From NCBI RefSeq assembly GCF_037975245.1, contig NC_092579.1, positions 23,233,166-23,297,165 on the forward strand: a DNA stretch of 64,000 nucleotides. The letters run 5' to 3'. Shown one piece after another: positions 37,105-50,241 of the stretch (positions are counted from its first letter, which is position 1; every line of letters starts with the position of its first letter). The translations under genes were made by a program, and so were the position numbers. The notes beneath the pieces are model-generated. The model had not been told where the DNA came from. It did no database searches and was given only the letters and a program-made list of their open reading frames with translations. The DNA is from Apostichopus japonicus (lineage: Eukaryota > Echinodermata > Holothuroidea > Aspidochirotida > Stichopodidae).

Positions 37105-40100
37105 TTAAATTCTTGTTACCGACCTTAATAAACGTGTTCACTTAATCGTCATGTCTACGATTAGATCGGCCAAGTATTTCATCATTCTGGAAAGCTCTGA
37201 TTTTATGGTCCGATGTATATAACTTTCCAATAATGGAAGGTAGGGTATATATGTTCTTCTATGCTCTAATTGTATTGAAAATTAGGTTATAGCAGTAGAA
37301 GAGGTGTGTTGTTAGAGAAGAATCTAAGTTTGAATGGATATGATTTGGTGTGCCCATCTCGTAGAAACAGCGATTAGACATGAACATGGTTGGGGGGGGG
37401 GGGGGTGAGGGGAGGGAGGGTTATAATAGTAGTGTTGTGCACTGGTTAAAAGTAAGGTAAAACCGATTGATCCAGACCAAATTGCGGTCACAGTCTTTCA
37501 ATTTTTTTTTTTTTCAGTACCCAGTTTATTTTTCGATTTGTATTCATTAAACTCAAGCTGGATTGTAAGGGCGGATGCAGGATTTTATAAAGAAGGTGGA
37601 TCTTTCACTAAAACATTTTTATTGTTACTGGTGTTGTTCACGATATTATATATGTTACAATAATGTAGGCTAACTTGTGCCTAACATTATCACACATACA
37701 TATAGCCTAAATAGATGTACGGTTCAGCATAATCTGTCTGTACACTATTCTATTGTGCAGCAAGACAGCAAATACATTTCTGTGTTGTTTTTATTGTTGC
37801 TGGAAGACCAATACTGGTTTAGGACACCTTAACGGCGTCCCCGTGCCCCAATTATTTGATCATCATTGAGTCCGGCGGGCGTTTTATTCACTACAAGAGC
37901 CCCGTCATTCCACCCATCCCAACGCGGTCCGTACACACCCTTCTTTCAGTCAGTATAGTGGGACTATACCAACTTCGAAACCTCCGTGTTAATAAATCCC
38001 ATCATAGTGAGTGATTATTGCCTTTGAACGGCTTGGTTTGAAAACTTATTAAAAACATATTGATATCAGATACCAGTACAAACATCAAATACATCAGGAA
38101 GAGCTGGTTTGATTTTATCCCACGTGGATGCATGTTGTAAAATATAACAAGGACAATAAGACCTCGATATGAAATTGATATGTAGGTGGTGTGGGTGGGT
38201 GGGTGTGAAGGAGGGGAAAAGCGCCAACACAGAAGAGAACTGAAAAGTTGACTCTTTGGGTCCTGGTAGATGCATAGGGAAGGTAATATTAAGAGAAGAC
38301 GGTGTTATTTACACAGCGGGGAAAGGAGCCATGGAGGAAATTGTCCTGTAACATTTAGGCCTAACATTATTGTTTCGAGATCTCGTCTGGGTTATTTACG
38401 TATACGTGACAAAATTTCGTATTTTTTTTGTAACTATAGGGGCATTCGTCACTTGATCACTCCATCAAACCATTGGCATTGTCCTACAGGTCAATAATAA
38501 TTAATGTGCAACTGAAATCGAGAACGTCAGTGAGCATGTCGTTAATATTCATACAATATAAACGGCATGAATATGCATGATTTTAACGGGGATATTCGAC
38601 TCGGCAATAAGAAGATCTAATTGTTGTTGTTTCTTTGTTGGAGGTGTATGTGAGGTGTGGGTGTGTTTTGGTGACGTAAAAGGGAATTTTAGGTGTGGAA
38701 ATGTTGTAACTGACACGGTATTTTCTTCCACTTAATAATCAAGCACGTATATAATAAATTGATGGTTGACACAATTCATTACAACTTCTAAATTTGCGAC
38801 CTATCACTTCGCCGCATTATAAACAAGAATAAACTGGCGACGACTAGCTGCCTCTTTTAATCAATAACGTAAACTCGCTGTGATTGAATAGAGCATAACA
38901 CTTCGAAGGTTGCATTTTCACTCTCGAAAATGCAAAATCACCGCAATTATAGCCCCACATTATTGCTTTTTCGAGTTATAATTCTGCCACAATTCTTTGA
39001 TTTATTCTATCAATACGGAAGTTATTTCGTATAAGATAAGCTGATAATAAAATGTCCTTTGGGGTGGGGGGGGGGGTAAGAATTAAATGTTGTTATGTCA
39101 TACCGTCCGTTGGTCTATGTGACAACGTGGGAGGGGCGGGGCGGGGGGGGGTGGGGAGGGACTTCAGAAGAAATAAAGATGCATTTAGGGCCTACTTGCC
39201 GCAGATCTAGAGGGTTTTTTTTGCTCTTTCTTTATCAAATTTTGTTCATACGTTTCAAATGTTTACTTCCGGTGATTTTATATATTTAGAGAACTGTGTC
39301 AGTACAGGCCTATACTTGTTGTAAAATTACTGCAACAGTGAACTATGACATAAGTCTTTACATTATGTCAACTATTTTAACTCATTGGCGGAGGAAACGC
39401 CCCCCCCCCCAATAATCTTTCAGCCCAGCCCTCCCCTATTGATAGAAAATAGGTCATGTCTGTCCCTAGAAAAGCATTGCCTCCCCCACCCCCCCCCCCC
39501 CCCAAACAAAACCCATAAGTCTATAGTTACGCTCTTGTTTTTGCTAAGTCTAAACCATATTGTATTCAGAGTGAGATTACAATTAATTAAACTATCTGTA
39601 TAAGTGATTCTTCATAATATATCATTATAAATTGTAGTTATAATACTAATCAGTAAACCGTGGAAGATAGATTTCACCCCTTGGCCATACTTTCTTTATT
39701 AATCTGAAAAGTTTGTTTGGGTTCTATATAGTTCTTATGGTGACCTATAGACAGTATATTGAAATCAACGTTGGAAACAACTTGTTGGAAATATGCGTTG
39801 GAAATTGTGTTTGCTTTCGTAATTTTTGAAAAAGTATTGCAAAACCTTTTTATACGGAAATTTATTCTGGAAGTTTCGACTTCTTTCTAGATTAATGCCA
39901 GCTTCTATGGTGTCTGCATGCAATGTAGCTAAAAATGGTAGCTTTTTTATCTGAACATCAAGTACATTCCAATGTAGTTAGAATTGATCTTTAAGTTGTT
40001 GTTGTTGTTATTGTTGTTGAGATGTCCTGCTTTATCGCTCAACACCTGGTGCAACACAACACATTACATCACATCGTTTATACATCACTGTCACAATCAC

Positions 40101-40625
40101 AACATATATGTACTTTACACATAATCCTATAGCACACTTTCAAAGCATTATGTACCTCAAGGCCATATTCCTATCTGCATATTATACTAGCCGGGCCTGA
40201 ATTGCGATATTGCCATAAAGTTGTATAATGAAAATTTACAAATAATGGCACTCCTGTCTGCGAGGAGCAATAGGCATTTCCAAATCATTTGAAAGGTTAG
40301 GGAGAGGAGTGGGAGGGGAGGGGGGGGGTGTTCGAGATGTGCGTATAGCCTCCTTCAAGTGGAAAGAAAACAAACTAAAATTTTGTTAAGTATAGGGCTG
40401 AATACAAACTTTGAAGACAAAATACACGAAGGCGTTTCCACGGAACACTTGAACGAATATTTATTTGCGTGTATCTCGTTTGAAATGAAAGTGTCAAAAC
40501 TGAACGAAACTCACCCAACCACTTTAAACTCATCATAATGAAATATGCAACTGTACTTGCTGATGTGTTCCTTTCGCTTCTGAATCGCTTCATCTATAAT
40601 TATTTATTTATTCATGTTTATTTTA
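37105..40625. other. Region upstream of the CBX gene, no gene seen
   Basis: G and C runs (37391, 39061, 39401, 39490), the stray satellite monomer at 38438, and otherwise AT-rich DNA. Confidence 0.5.
38438..38471. repeat. Stray diverged monomer of the 81-bp satellite
   Basis: The stretch aggggcattcgtcacttgat then cactccatcaaacc matches the array unit with a few changes, 2.1 kb from the array edge. Confidence 0.65.
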
Positions 40626-41583
40626 AGCCTGCAGTTGTGTATAGTACGATGTACGGTACATATGTATTATAATTAGGGGCGTTCGTCACCGGATCACTCC
40701 ATCCATCAAACCTACAGTTGTATAGTACGATGTAGGGTGCATGTGTGTTATATTTAGGGGCGTTCGTCACCGGATCACTCCATCCATTCAACATGCAGTT
40801 GTATAGTACGATGTACGGTGCATGTGTGTTATATTTAGGGGCGTTCGTCACCGGATCACTCCATCCATTCAGCCTGCATCTGTATAGTACGATGTACGGT
40901 GCATGTGTGTTATATTTAGGGGCGTTCGTCACCGGATCACTCCATCCATTCAACATGCAGTTGTATAGTACGATGTACGGTGCATGTGTGTTATATTTAG
41001 GGGCGTTCGTCACCGGATCACTCCATCCATCAAACCTACAGTTGTATAGTACGATGTACGGTGCATGTGTGTTATATTTAGGGGCGTTCGTCACCGGATC
41101 ACTCCATCCATTCAGCCTGCATCTGTATAGTACGATGTACGGTGCATGTGTGTTATATTTAGGGGCGTTCGTCACCGGATCACTCCATCCATTCAACATG
41201 CAGTTGTATAGTACGATGTACGGTGCATGTGTGTTATATTTAGGGGCGTTCGTCACCGGATCACTCCATCCATCAAACCTACAGTTGTATAGTACGATGT
41301 ACGGTGCATGTGTGTTATATTTAGGGGCGTTCGTCACCGGATCACTCCATCCATCAAACCTACAGTTGTATAGTACGATGTACGGTGCATGTGTTTTATA
41401 TTTAGGGGCGTTCGTCACCGGATCACTCCATCCATCAAACCTACAGTTGTATAGTACGATGTACGGTGCATGTGTTTTATATTTAGGGGCGTTCGTCACC
41501 GGATCACTCCATCCATCAAACCTACAGTTGTATAGTACGATGTACGGTGCATGTGTGTTATATTTAGGGGCGTTCGTCACCGT
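40626..41583. repeat. 81-bp satellite array, about 12 copies
   Basis: The unit contains ttgtatagtacgatgtacgg, gtgcatgtgtgttatattta and ggggcgttcgtcaccggatc, and is over 95% identical between copies. Three variants differ at one spot: caaacctacag, tcaacatgcag and tcagcctgcatc. Since 81 is divisible by three and the unit has few stops, both strands read open for about 300 codons. These frames are by-products of the repeat and not genes. Confidence 0.93.
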
Positions 41584-42607
41584 TTTCGCCTTCAGACGCA
41601 AGATCTAGCTCATCCTCTCTGGCTAGCTCATCCTCCATGGAGTTTGTGACCCGGGGGAAGGGCTCTACTAGGTGGAGGTATCCCCCCCCCCACTCCCATG
41701 TTTTATATGATAAATTGTTCTTTGTAACAAAATGGTGTTACATACTGTAATTTTACCAGAAATGTCAGCTTTTTTAGCCCTCAAATATCGGCGACTTTTC
41801 CCCCTCCAAATGTTGTAGCGACCCTTTATTACTTTTGTTTACGGCGATGCTATAGGTAGCGACACGACCCACTATGAATACTCCACCTATACCTTGAATA
41901 ACAGGGTCTTATACAACACAATACTGCAGGAGTTCATCACTCTCTTCCGGAGAACAGCTGAGAAGCTTGAAATTTCTCGGAAAAACGTCACAGCACAACT
42001 CCGATTAAAATTTGAGCATTCGATATAACGTACACACACACACACACATATACACACGTACGTACGTACGCACGCATCTTCGTATATGAAGGACACTTTC
42101 TAAAATACTTCACTAAGTGTGACGTCAGTAGCTGCTTTAACTGGTGTGTCCCACGTGGGCAGATTGACACATTTCATGACGTCATGACGTGATTGTTACC
42201 GAGGGTGCATGTTTCGTTGATTCACTAAAGACGCTATATTGGCAATGGGTAGAAACATGGATCTGTTTATAGCTCCATGGTAGAACAGAGCTTGTGTAAA
42301 TCTTATTTATAGCTCCTTGCTGAAGCAGGGAGAGCTGTTTCAACGCCCTTCCTGGTGGCAGGTCAATATATAAGAGTGGTAATGATACATAATGGTGATA
42401 TATTGCTCTATTGAATAACGACGTCACAATTACATCATTCACGTAGTGAGTATTCTAATCAATGCTAAGATGGATTAGTTCATAGGTTTGTTTTTATACA
42501 CACTATGCAGTCGACGATTTATTTACACGAGAGCTTATACAGCTTCCAGAATCTACGGTATGCTTGGTAAAAGAGACACTAAACCTGAAAGATGTCTATA
42601 TGTTTTA

Positions 42608-44450
42608 TACGGAATGCCAAATGTATCAAAAATGTCCAAAACTATATAAGCATGTCCAAAATAATATAAGCATGTCCAAAAAAATATAAGCATGTCCAAA
42701 TTTATATAAACATATCGAAACTAATATAAGTATGTCCAAAAATAATATGATCATGCCCAAAATAATATGAGAGTGTCGAAAAATTATATGAACATGTCGA
42801 ATGTAACTGCTAACTTCAACTTTTTAGTGAACATTTTGGCATCTGAATTCACGCCATCTGTTGCAAAATATCCAAAAAAATATAAGCATGTCCAAATTTA
42901 TATAAACATGTCGAAACCAATATGAGTATGTCCAAAAATAATACGAGCATGTCCAAAATATTATAAGAGTGTCGAAAGACTATATGAGCATGTCCAAAAT
43001 ATAAAAAAGTGTCGAAAAATAATACAAAAGTCTCGAGCGTAACTGCTCGATTCTACTTTGTAATGAACAGTCAGGCGTTTGAATTTACGCCATATGTTCC
43101 AAATATCAAACTTTTTATTTTGGTATGCTGAAAACAAAAACACCATATCCAGCGTAACTTAAGACGATATACAGTTCATCCATTACCGTATTAGTGTGTG
43201 TGTTAATATTTTAATGATATTTCGATCAAGAACGATTTTATTTTCGAGGAAATATTAGTTGAGTTGTTTCGTAGCGCGAGTGATCAACCTGGCCCCAAGG
43301 TGCTGTAACTATCAGTGAGTTTAATAGGAAGAACCACTGTGTCCAACATTCCACGCGGTTTAATCAATAATATGTAGTTGGCGAGTTCTTCCCACGTTTC
43401 CATCTTGAAATTTAGTTAAAAGGTGAGAGTGAATATTAAACGTTGAATACCCCTAACCTAGGCTTATTTTTTTTAATTCTGGGCTAGTGGCCGACTTCGC
43501 CTGGTAACCGTAATTAAGTGTCACAATTTTCCGTTAAAAAAGTAACACAGTATAGTACTTCATTTTCACTGTCAACGTACGCATGTGTGATAACTACTGT
43601 ACGTTGTTAGCGCTTGTGCATGTTGTACGTACTTTCGCACGTGAACTTCTTTGCCTTCGCAACAATATATGAATAATCTCAGCACCTCTAGGCAGGGCGA
43701 AACCACTCACATTACGAAGGGATGTGAAAAGGAAAAATGTTAGGTGATGGTCTTGTTTTTACATATTTTGAATTATTTGCGTCACAAAAACAGAAGAATG
43801 TTTTAATAATATATTGTCATAATGATAACCATTGTGTCAGTTGATACAAATTACCTCCAAAGAAGGTATTGTAAGCTAATTTTTTTTCGACATACCAATA
43901 TAAAAGTTTGATATTTGAAACATTTGGCGTGACTTCAAACGCCAAAATGTTCATAACAAAGTTGAAGTTAGCAGTTACACTCGAGACTTTTATATTATTA
44001 TTCGACACTCTCATATAATTTTGGGCGTGCTCAAATTATATTTGGACATACTTATATGTGTTTGGACATGCGCGTATTATTTTGGACATGCTCATATAGT
44101 TTTGACATGTCTATATAAATTTGGACATGCTCATATAAGTTTGGACATGCTTATATTTTTTTTGGATATTTTGCAACATATGGCGTAACTTAAAACGCCA
44201 AAATGTTCAATACAAAATTGAATTAGGCAGTTACATTTGTCGCCCTTGTATTATTTTTCGACATTCTTTTAATATGTTGGACATGCTCATATAGTCTTTC
44301 GACACTCTCATATTATTTTGGACATGTTCGTATTATTTTTGGACATACTCATATTAGTTTCGACATGTTTATATAAATTTGGACATGCTTATATTATTTT
44401 GGACATGCTTATATTGTTTTGGACATTTTTGAAACGTATGGCATGCCGTA
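42608..44450. mobile_element. Foldback element, 1,843 bp, with 6-bp target duplication
   Basis: The two ends are inverted copies: left TACGGAATGCCA...TCAAAAATG, and right complemented TACGGCATGCCA...TCAAAAATG. The arms (about 42608-43140 and 43881-44450) are built of 20-24-bp units such as aatataagcatgtccaaa, with two longer blocks carrying the gtaactgct and acgcca motifs. GTTTTA flanks both ends (42602-42607 and 44451-44456). The 740-bp loop has no gene I can recognise. Long inverted arms of short tandem units around a loop define foldback transposons. Confidence 0.87.
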
Positions 44451-44456
44451 GTTTTA

Positions 44457-47400
44457 ACTTAGTTTAATTGAGTAATCCCCCAAGGGCTAGAAAGCCAATG
44501 GAAGCTCATTTGAACTAATCCCTTCCAGTTTGATGATCGTGGATAAATGCCGGCTTAAACCAAGCCTAATCTTTCGATGAGTGTTCAAGTATAATTACGA
44601 CGCCGGCATGTAATTGTCGCACTCGTTCCTGCACCCCCATTCAGCGCCCCCACTGTCCCTCATCCGCGGCGGACGAGAGTGTACCTCAGCATCTGACCAC
44701 TTTCTCAAATACTGAGAGAGGTATAAATGCACCCCACTCATCATCATTGCAATGAAGCTATGGTGACAAATGTTGTTTCGAAACCATTATAATGACAAAA
44801 CACAACCCTAGTTCCCATTTCGCAGAAACACCAAATCCACGGAAGACTCCGCCCAACAATACCGCAAAGGAAACAAGTTTGAATATGGTCAAGAGAATCT
44901 TGTTCCTTGGTGAGGATTTGGGAACCTAATAACCGCTACACACTGCCTTTCACGTCGAAGTTGGGTTGTCGCTCTGTACTGTGACCAAGCATAATGTTAT
45001 ATATATTTCGTACATTATTAGATACACCTCGTTTCGTTTCGTTTCGTTTATTTCACTTTTTTTCCTTTTTTACAATTACATTCACAATAATGTATAATAC
45101 CAATGTCAAAGAAAGAAAAAAAGCATGGAAAATCTGAAAAAGCTACGCTTGTACACTCATAAAGTGCAGATTCACCATGAACAAATTAAATACAATACGC
45201 TAACTACACCCCCCCCCCCCCCTCCCCACTTCCCAAACGGGAAGCACAAGTAGCATTATTAAATGTGATAACTTTAACGCATATATTACAAATCATTGTT
45301 TAACAAATATAGCTTCAGTTGCTTTATGAATATTGATAAGGTTGGTGATTTTTTAAGTTTGGGTTCGAGAGTATTCCAAAATGTGGCATTCTATACATAA
45401 CTCAGAAATGTATGTGGATACAACCATTTGTCTGCCCTTAATTGGCAAGTTGTAACCCCACCCCCCCCCTCCTCCCAACCCTCACACCCATCTTGGGGTG
45501 TTACATGCCTAAAAACGCATACTGTTACGTTGGGTATGTTATACGAATATCCAACCAAAATAATAGTATTGTGAGGTATCTTGAACCATAGGTATTACCA
45601 TATACGAACATGACCGTACACACTACAAACATCTACACATGTACTGAAGTATTCCGTACATCCTATCATGTGTTTCGTAACACTAGGACTCACGGGAGTT
45701 CAACATAGGGCATGACGTTCATCTACGCAAGTATACCATACTATACCGTATACCGTATAATACCGTACACCGTATAGTATACCGTAGTACCATGCAAGTA
45801 AACCATGCATGGCATTTAATATTTATAGCATTTCATGCAGTATATATAGCATATATATCACAAAAACCCGGGAAAAAAGATAGGCTACTTTAACGATTAT
45901 AGCAAATCCACTAGTTGTTTGATATGCATGCATATACCACGTATAGCCTATACAGATGATCAACGAGGCAGAGTATATAGCAAAGAGTATAGGCTATAAT
46001 ATCCCCGACTCCGCTTGGTATTAAGCAGCGCACCAGGGTAACCCATTGCCGCCCCAAGGTACGATATGCATTCATTTAATGGTTACAATTAGCGTCGACT
46101 AGAATAAACAACAGATCGTTAGACTTGACCAAAGCATCAACATGTGGATTCACGTCACTATTAAAAGAAAAAAGAGAAGCCAAGTTGATTTCATACGTCG
46201 ACCTCGGATATCACATTTTTTGGGACATTTTTGAATTTTGAGACCACCTGACCACTTCATTCCTTACCTAAAGTTAAAAACAAAACCTGCCGGGTAACTG
46301 TCCGGTCTTTCTTGGCTCCGACACGTATGCACAGCGGGTTATGGCACACCGGTTGCGACAAATCCTATGTGTAACCTCACGTATCAAGGTCAAAATTGGC
46401 TTTCTTAATCCACTGACCCACAGGCAGTCAAGATTAAACTAACTTTGCTAACCTCTATATAGGATCCAGTTAAAGGTGCTATATGTTCGGTGTATAGGAA
46501 ACAGAATTAGGGACTACATATGGACTAATATTAGAGAAGCACCCATGATTTGACGTTATCGACATTCACAGAAAATGCTGGTCTTGCACTGAATGTGCCA
46601 CTGTTAATATATGTGAACAGAGTCAGATAGACAAACAAATAGAGAGACAGACAGACAGAAGTCGACATGAAGTCGAGTATCATGTAAAATAATAACCCGT
46701 ATATCTGCCTATAACAGTCAAAGAAAGGATTGAAATGCGTGTGTTTCATACTTTTGGAATATTGTGGCCACAATTTTAGTCATTTGTTGATCATTGTATA
46801 CAGTCTCTTTAAAATTCTAACACGTGTTCCTATAAGTTACATGCCTTGGGACTAACTCATTAACATAGTTGAACGATTACAAAATCTTTGATTTATAAAC
46901 TTTAAAAAATTATAAAAAATTATAAAATTTATAAACGGAGATTGTAGTGGACGTATAAAATGTTCCACACGTGAGAACTGGGAGGAGCAGCAGGTATACG
47001 ACACACAAATCACACTTTCTTGTTTTAGTAATCTATTGCTCTTTATTTGTATTAAATTGTGTCAATAGTTTGTTTTTCCAGTGACGTTCACATGATTTCA
47101 AAGGTCGCGGGGGGGGGGGGGGCAGGGGCTTCAAATTATCCCTGACTGACTTAGTAGGTATAGGGGCTGTAGGCGGATGCAAATATTGACGAATGGAGGG
47201 TGTGGCTGTGGGGTCAATGAGTGCGACTGCCATAAAAGGAGGAGAGGTCTGGGCGTCCTCCGCCAGAATTTTTTCCCCCAAAGTTTAAAATAATTATATA
47301 TATAATATAATATATATATAATATATATATATAATATATTATAAGTTCTACAATTATAGTCTAAATGCAATTTGTAAATAATTTGGAAAGTTTGAAAAAT

Positions 47401-49886
47401 ATCCCTACTGAACGTTTTCCACTAGACCTGTTTTTACCTCCATGACTAGACTGACGGCGGAAGTTGGCGGGGGGGGGAGGGGGGGGTGTCATTGCGCACG
47501 GTACTGTTTGTTCCTGTCGTTTGTGGTTAAGGGAAACTAATAAATTACCAGTACAATTTTAGGTCAGCAGTTGTACATAGTTCATAGAATGGGCGAACAT
47601 ACTATTATACCAGGTTAGAGGACCCTTATAAAAAGGTATAATATTGGTTAGCGAGGGGAACGGGAGGGGTTGGGGGAGGGGGCAGCAATCAAACCAATAC
47701 ATAGTGGTGTTGAAATTTCCGTCTATGGTGTTACCACACCGATGAGAAAATTCTTGCTGCGTAAAATTATGACGAGAGCATGCCTCCACCCCCTCGGGAG
47801 AGGGCGACGAGATTCCATGTGACAAATTCAACTTGACGCAAATTGTACTCAGCATTCCGAAGGTATATTTATACGTGTCGTATGTGGTATGTCTATGTAG
47901 GTTTTGATAACTTCATGCTTACATTACATTGCTATGATATTGGACAGTGTACACGTGCTTTGCTTCAAGCTCATCTATAAGATTGCCCTAACGTTAATCT
48001 ATTCATAAATATTGAAATATTGATCTCAACTAAATGAGGGTTTTTTAATGTAGAAATTTAATTTCATGCAGACTAAGAATAGGACTAACACAGTATCACA
48101 AATGCCTAGTTATGTAATTGATCAGATACATTTGAAAAAAAAGCAAATCACCAATGAGAAAGAACCTGGGCACGAAAACCCAACAAATAACCAAACGACT
48201 GATTTCGCTGTGACTGTGTTCCATAACAGCTCCCTGGTGTGACCGTCGTCGGGTGTGTATCACTGTTCCCCTACAAGGGGAACATAATGCTAGACAAGGG
48301 GAACATACATAATCTTAGCCAAAATATCGAGAAGCGATTCGTCTGTGCATGATTATATCTGACAAGAAATTCACAAGATGGAATTTTCTTTTACCCTTTG
48401 GTTTCATTTTCATTTTCTTTGTCGGTCTTTTGAATTAATTGTATCATATTTATTTTATAACAATACCGTGTTACGGTTCAAAGTGTCGAATACCACAGTA
48501 TTCATATATTGTACGTGTTATTGGTATATATATATATATTCTCACTGCATGAACATTGAACTGTTTGACAGGATTACAGCAGATGTCATGGACTGTTTAC
48601 TTATTCAACAAACGCTATAGAGATAAACCAATTATAATCTATACTATAGGCAGGGAGCCTACGTAGTTGCAACAGTGCTGTGACGTCATTTATTTGCTCG
48701 GGTGATTTCGAACAAACACCGTTATAGCGTGTCTATATCAAGAAACGAGTAGTTGACATAAAAGAGGTTATTAAGCGGCTATATAAGAATCACTGCACAC
48801 GAACAAGCTGGTAATGATACACTTGATCGCCCTTCTGATATGACGTCACTCTACACGTGACGAAGTCATATTTAAATATGACCGATCATGCCATTCCGGT
48901 AATCAGTGACGAAGATTTCATTACTTAAGGCACATGACTTGAACCCAATAGAGATGAAAAGTGTGACTATACTACACCAGCTCAATATATTTCTAACCAT
49001 ATCGAGGCACTGTGATAATAAGGTTAGCCCACTTTATTCTCGTGTTATTCGGCATTACCAGTATACAATCTATAATCTTCAAAGAGTCGGGAATTCATTC
49101 TTTTACAGAGACCATATAGTTATCGGCCATCTGTTGAAGAATAAATTGATCTTATTCCCCCTGAATGAATTCTTGAAAATGTAGTCTCTTATACGGTATA
49201 ACAGTCGGCTCTATGATACCTTCATTGAATAACACATTAAATCGCCAAAGTAATGTGGTCTCTAAGTCCTTGTGGGAAGTTCTCATTATCTAAAGTCTAC
49301 CCCTCACTGATGGATAGCCGACACGCTAGTCCATTCATAAATATATTTTCCGCATCAATGATGATATGGATATAGATTTTTTTTTAGATATTAGAGCCAA
49401 CCGTTTTCGTCACTTACAAACAAGCCTTTTAACTACTCATCAGTAAACAATGTTCGTATATACGCTGTTCATTTCGAAGGACAACAAAAGGTTTAAAATT
49501 GGCCTTAATTTCCTCCAAATTTCGCAGACACTAAACTGATCCCGGTTTGATAACGAATATATATCATCGAAGAAGATGTTTCCGACTTGTTTTTCCGCAC
49601 TTTTCGAGAATCCTCGTGCGGATTGGTATGACCCTATATGGAGTGTGCAACCTTTACACAACGAAACACGCTAAGTTTTAATGGTGTCATTTGGGCCTCG
49701 TTCACCATAAGCTTGAAATTCACACACACGGATGTCCGATTCCAAACCCCATCTCTAGTCCCTTACCCAACCCCTCCATACAACTCCTTTATCAAAGGAA
49801 TTAATCAAGGAAGCATCAAGCACCTGATACTAGCGGAGTTGTATATGTCATCTGTATAGCCCGTTTAAGTATCCATTGCTATAAAC
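44457..49886. other. Intergenic region, no gene seen
   Basis: It contains a CG-rich patch with a TATA-like box (ggtataaatg, about 44719), (CGTTT)n at 45030, TACCGTA repeats at 45743-45787, a C run at 45209, G runs at 47109 and 47470, and (TA)n-like sequence at 47290-47345. None supports a gene. Confidence 0.45.
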
Positions 49887-50241
49887 CTGGGGTGGGCAAC
49901 CTACGGCCCGCGGGACACATGCGGCCCGCCAGTGATTTTTTTTGTGGCCTGTGAGATGTCTCAAGAAAAAGCCCCAAAAAATCAATCTATTTTACATCAT
50001 CTGCTTAGAATTGATCGGCACTGATGAGGCTGTCAGGTAGGCCTATTATCCCCATTAATTATCAACTGTACTGTATTGACATTATGTTTTTGTGAATACA
50101 GATTAAGTACACACACCATTGCTTGAAAGTCCTCGGAATCAAATGTTTGAAATCAACAGCAGGTCGTTGGTTAGGTGCGGCCCAATCAATTTTTCACTCC
50201 TTATATCTGGCCCATTCATTCAAAAAGGTTGCCCACCCCTG
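49887..50241. mobile_element. hAT-type element with Charlie-like ends
   Basis: It starts CTGGGGTGGGCAACCTACGG with cccgcgggacacatgcggcc and ends ggttgcccacccctg. This closely resembles the CAGGGGTGGGCAA ends and the following GGCCCGC blocks of hAT Charlie elements, as I recall them. About 355 bp with no coding capacity. The 8-bp flanks do not match, so the insertion is old or the ends are frayed. Confidence 0.72.

Noticed and set aside
39385-39500. Sequence ggcggaggaaacgcccccc, like the end of a hAT-like element
   Set aside because: No matching second end or target duplication could be found.
40618-41608. Long open frames of 327 (-) and 287 (+) codons
   Set aside because: They are created by the 81-bp satellite, whose length is divisible by three. 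Both strands read open and there is no splice or start context.
44640-44770. CG-rich patch followed by ggtataaatg, like a core promoter
   Set aside because: No open frame or splice site follows that would make a gene. The evidence is a single TATA-like motif.
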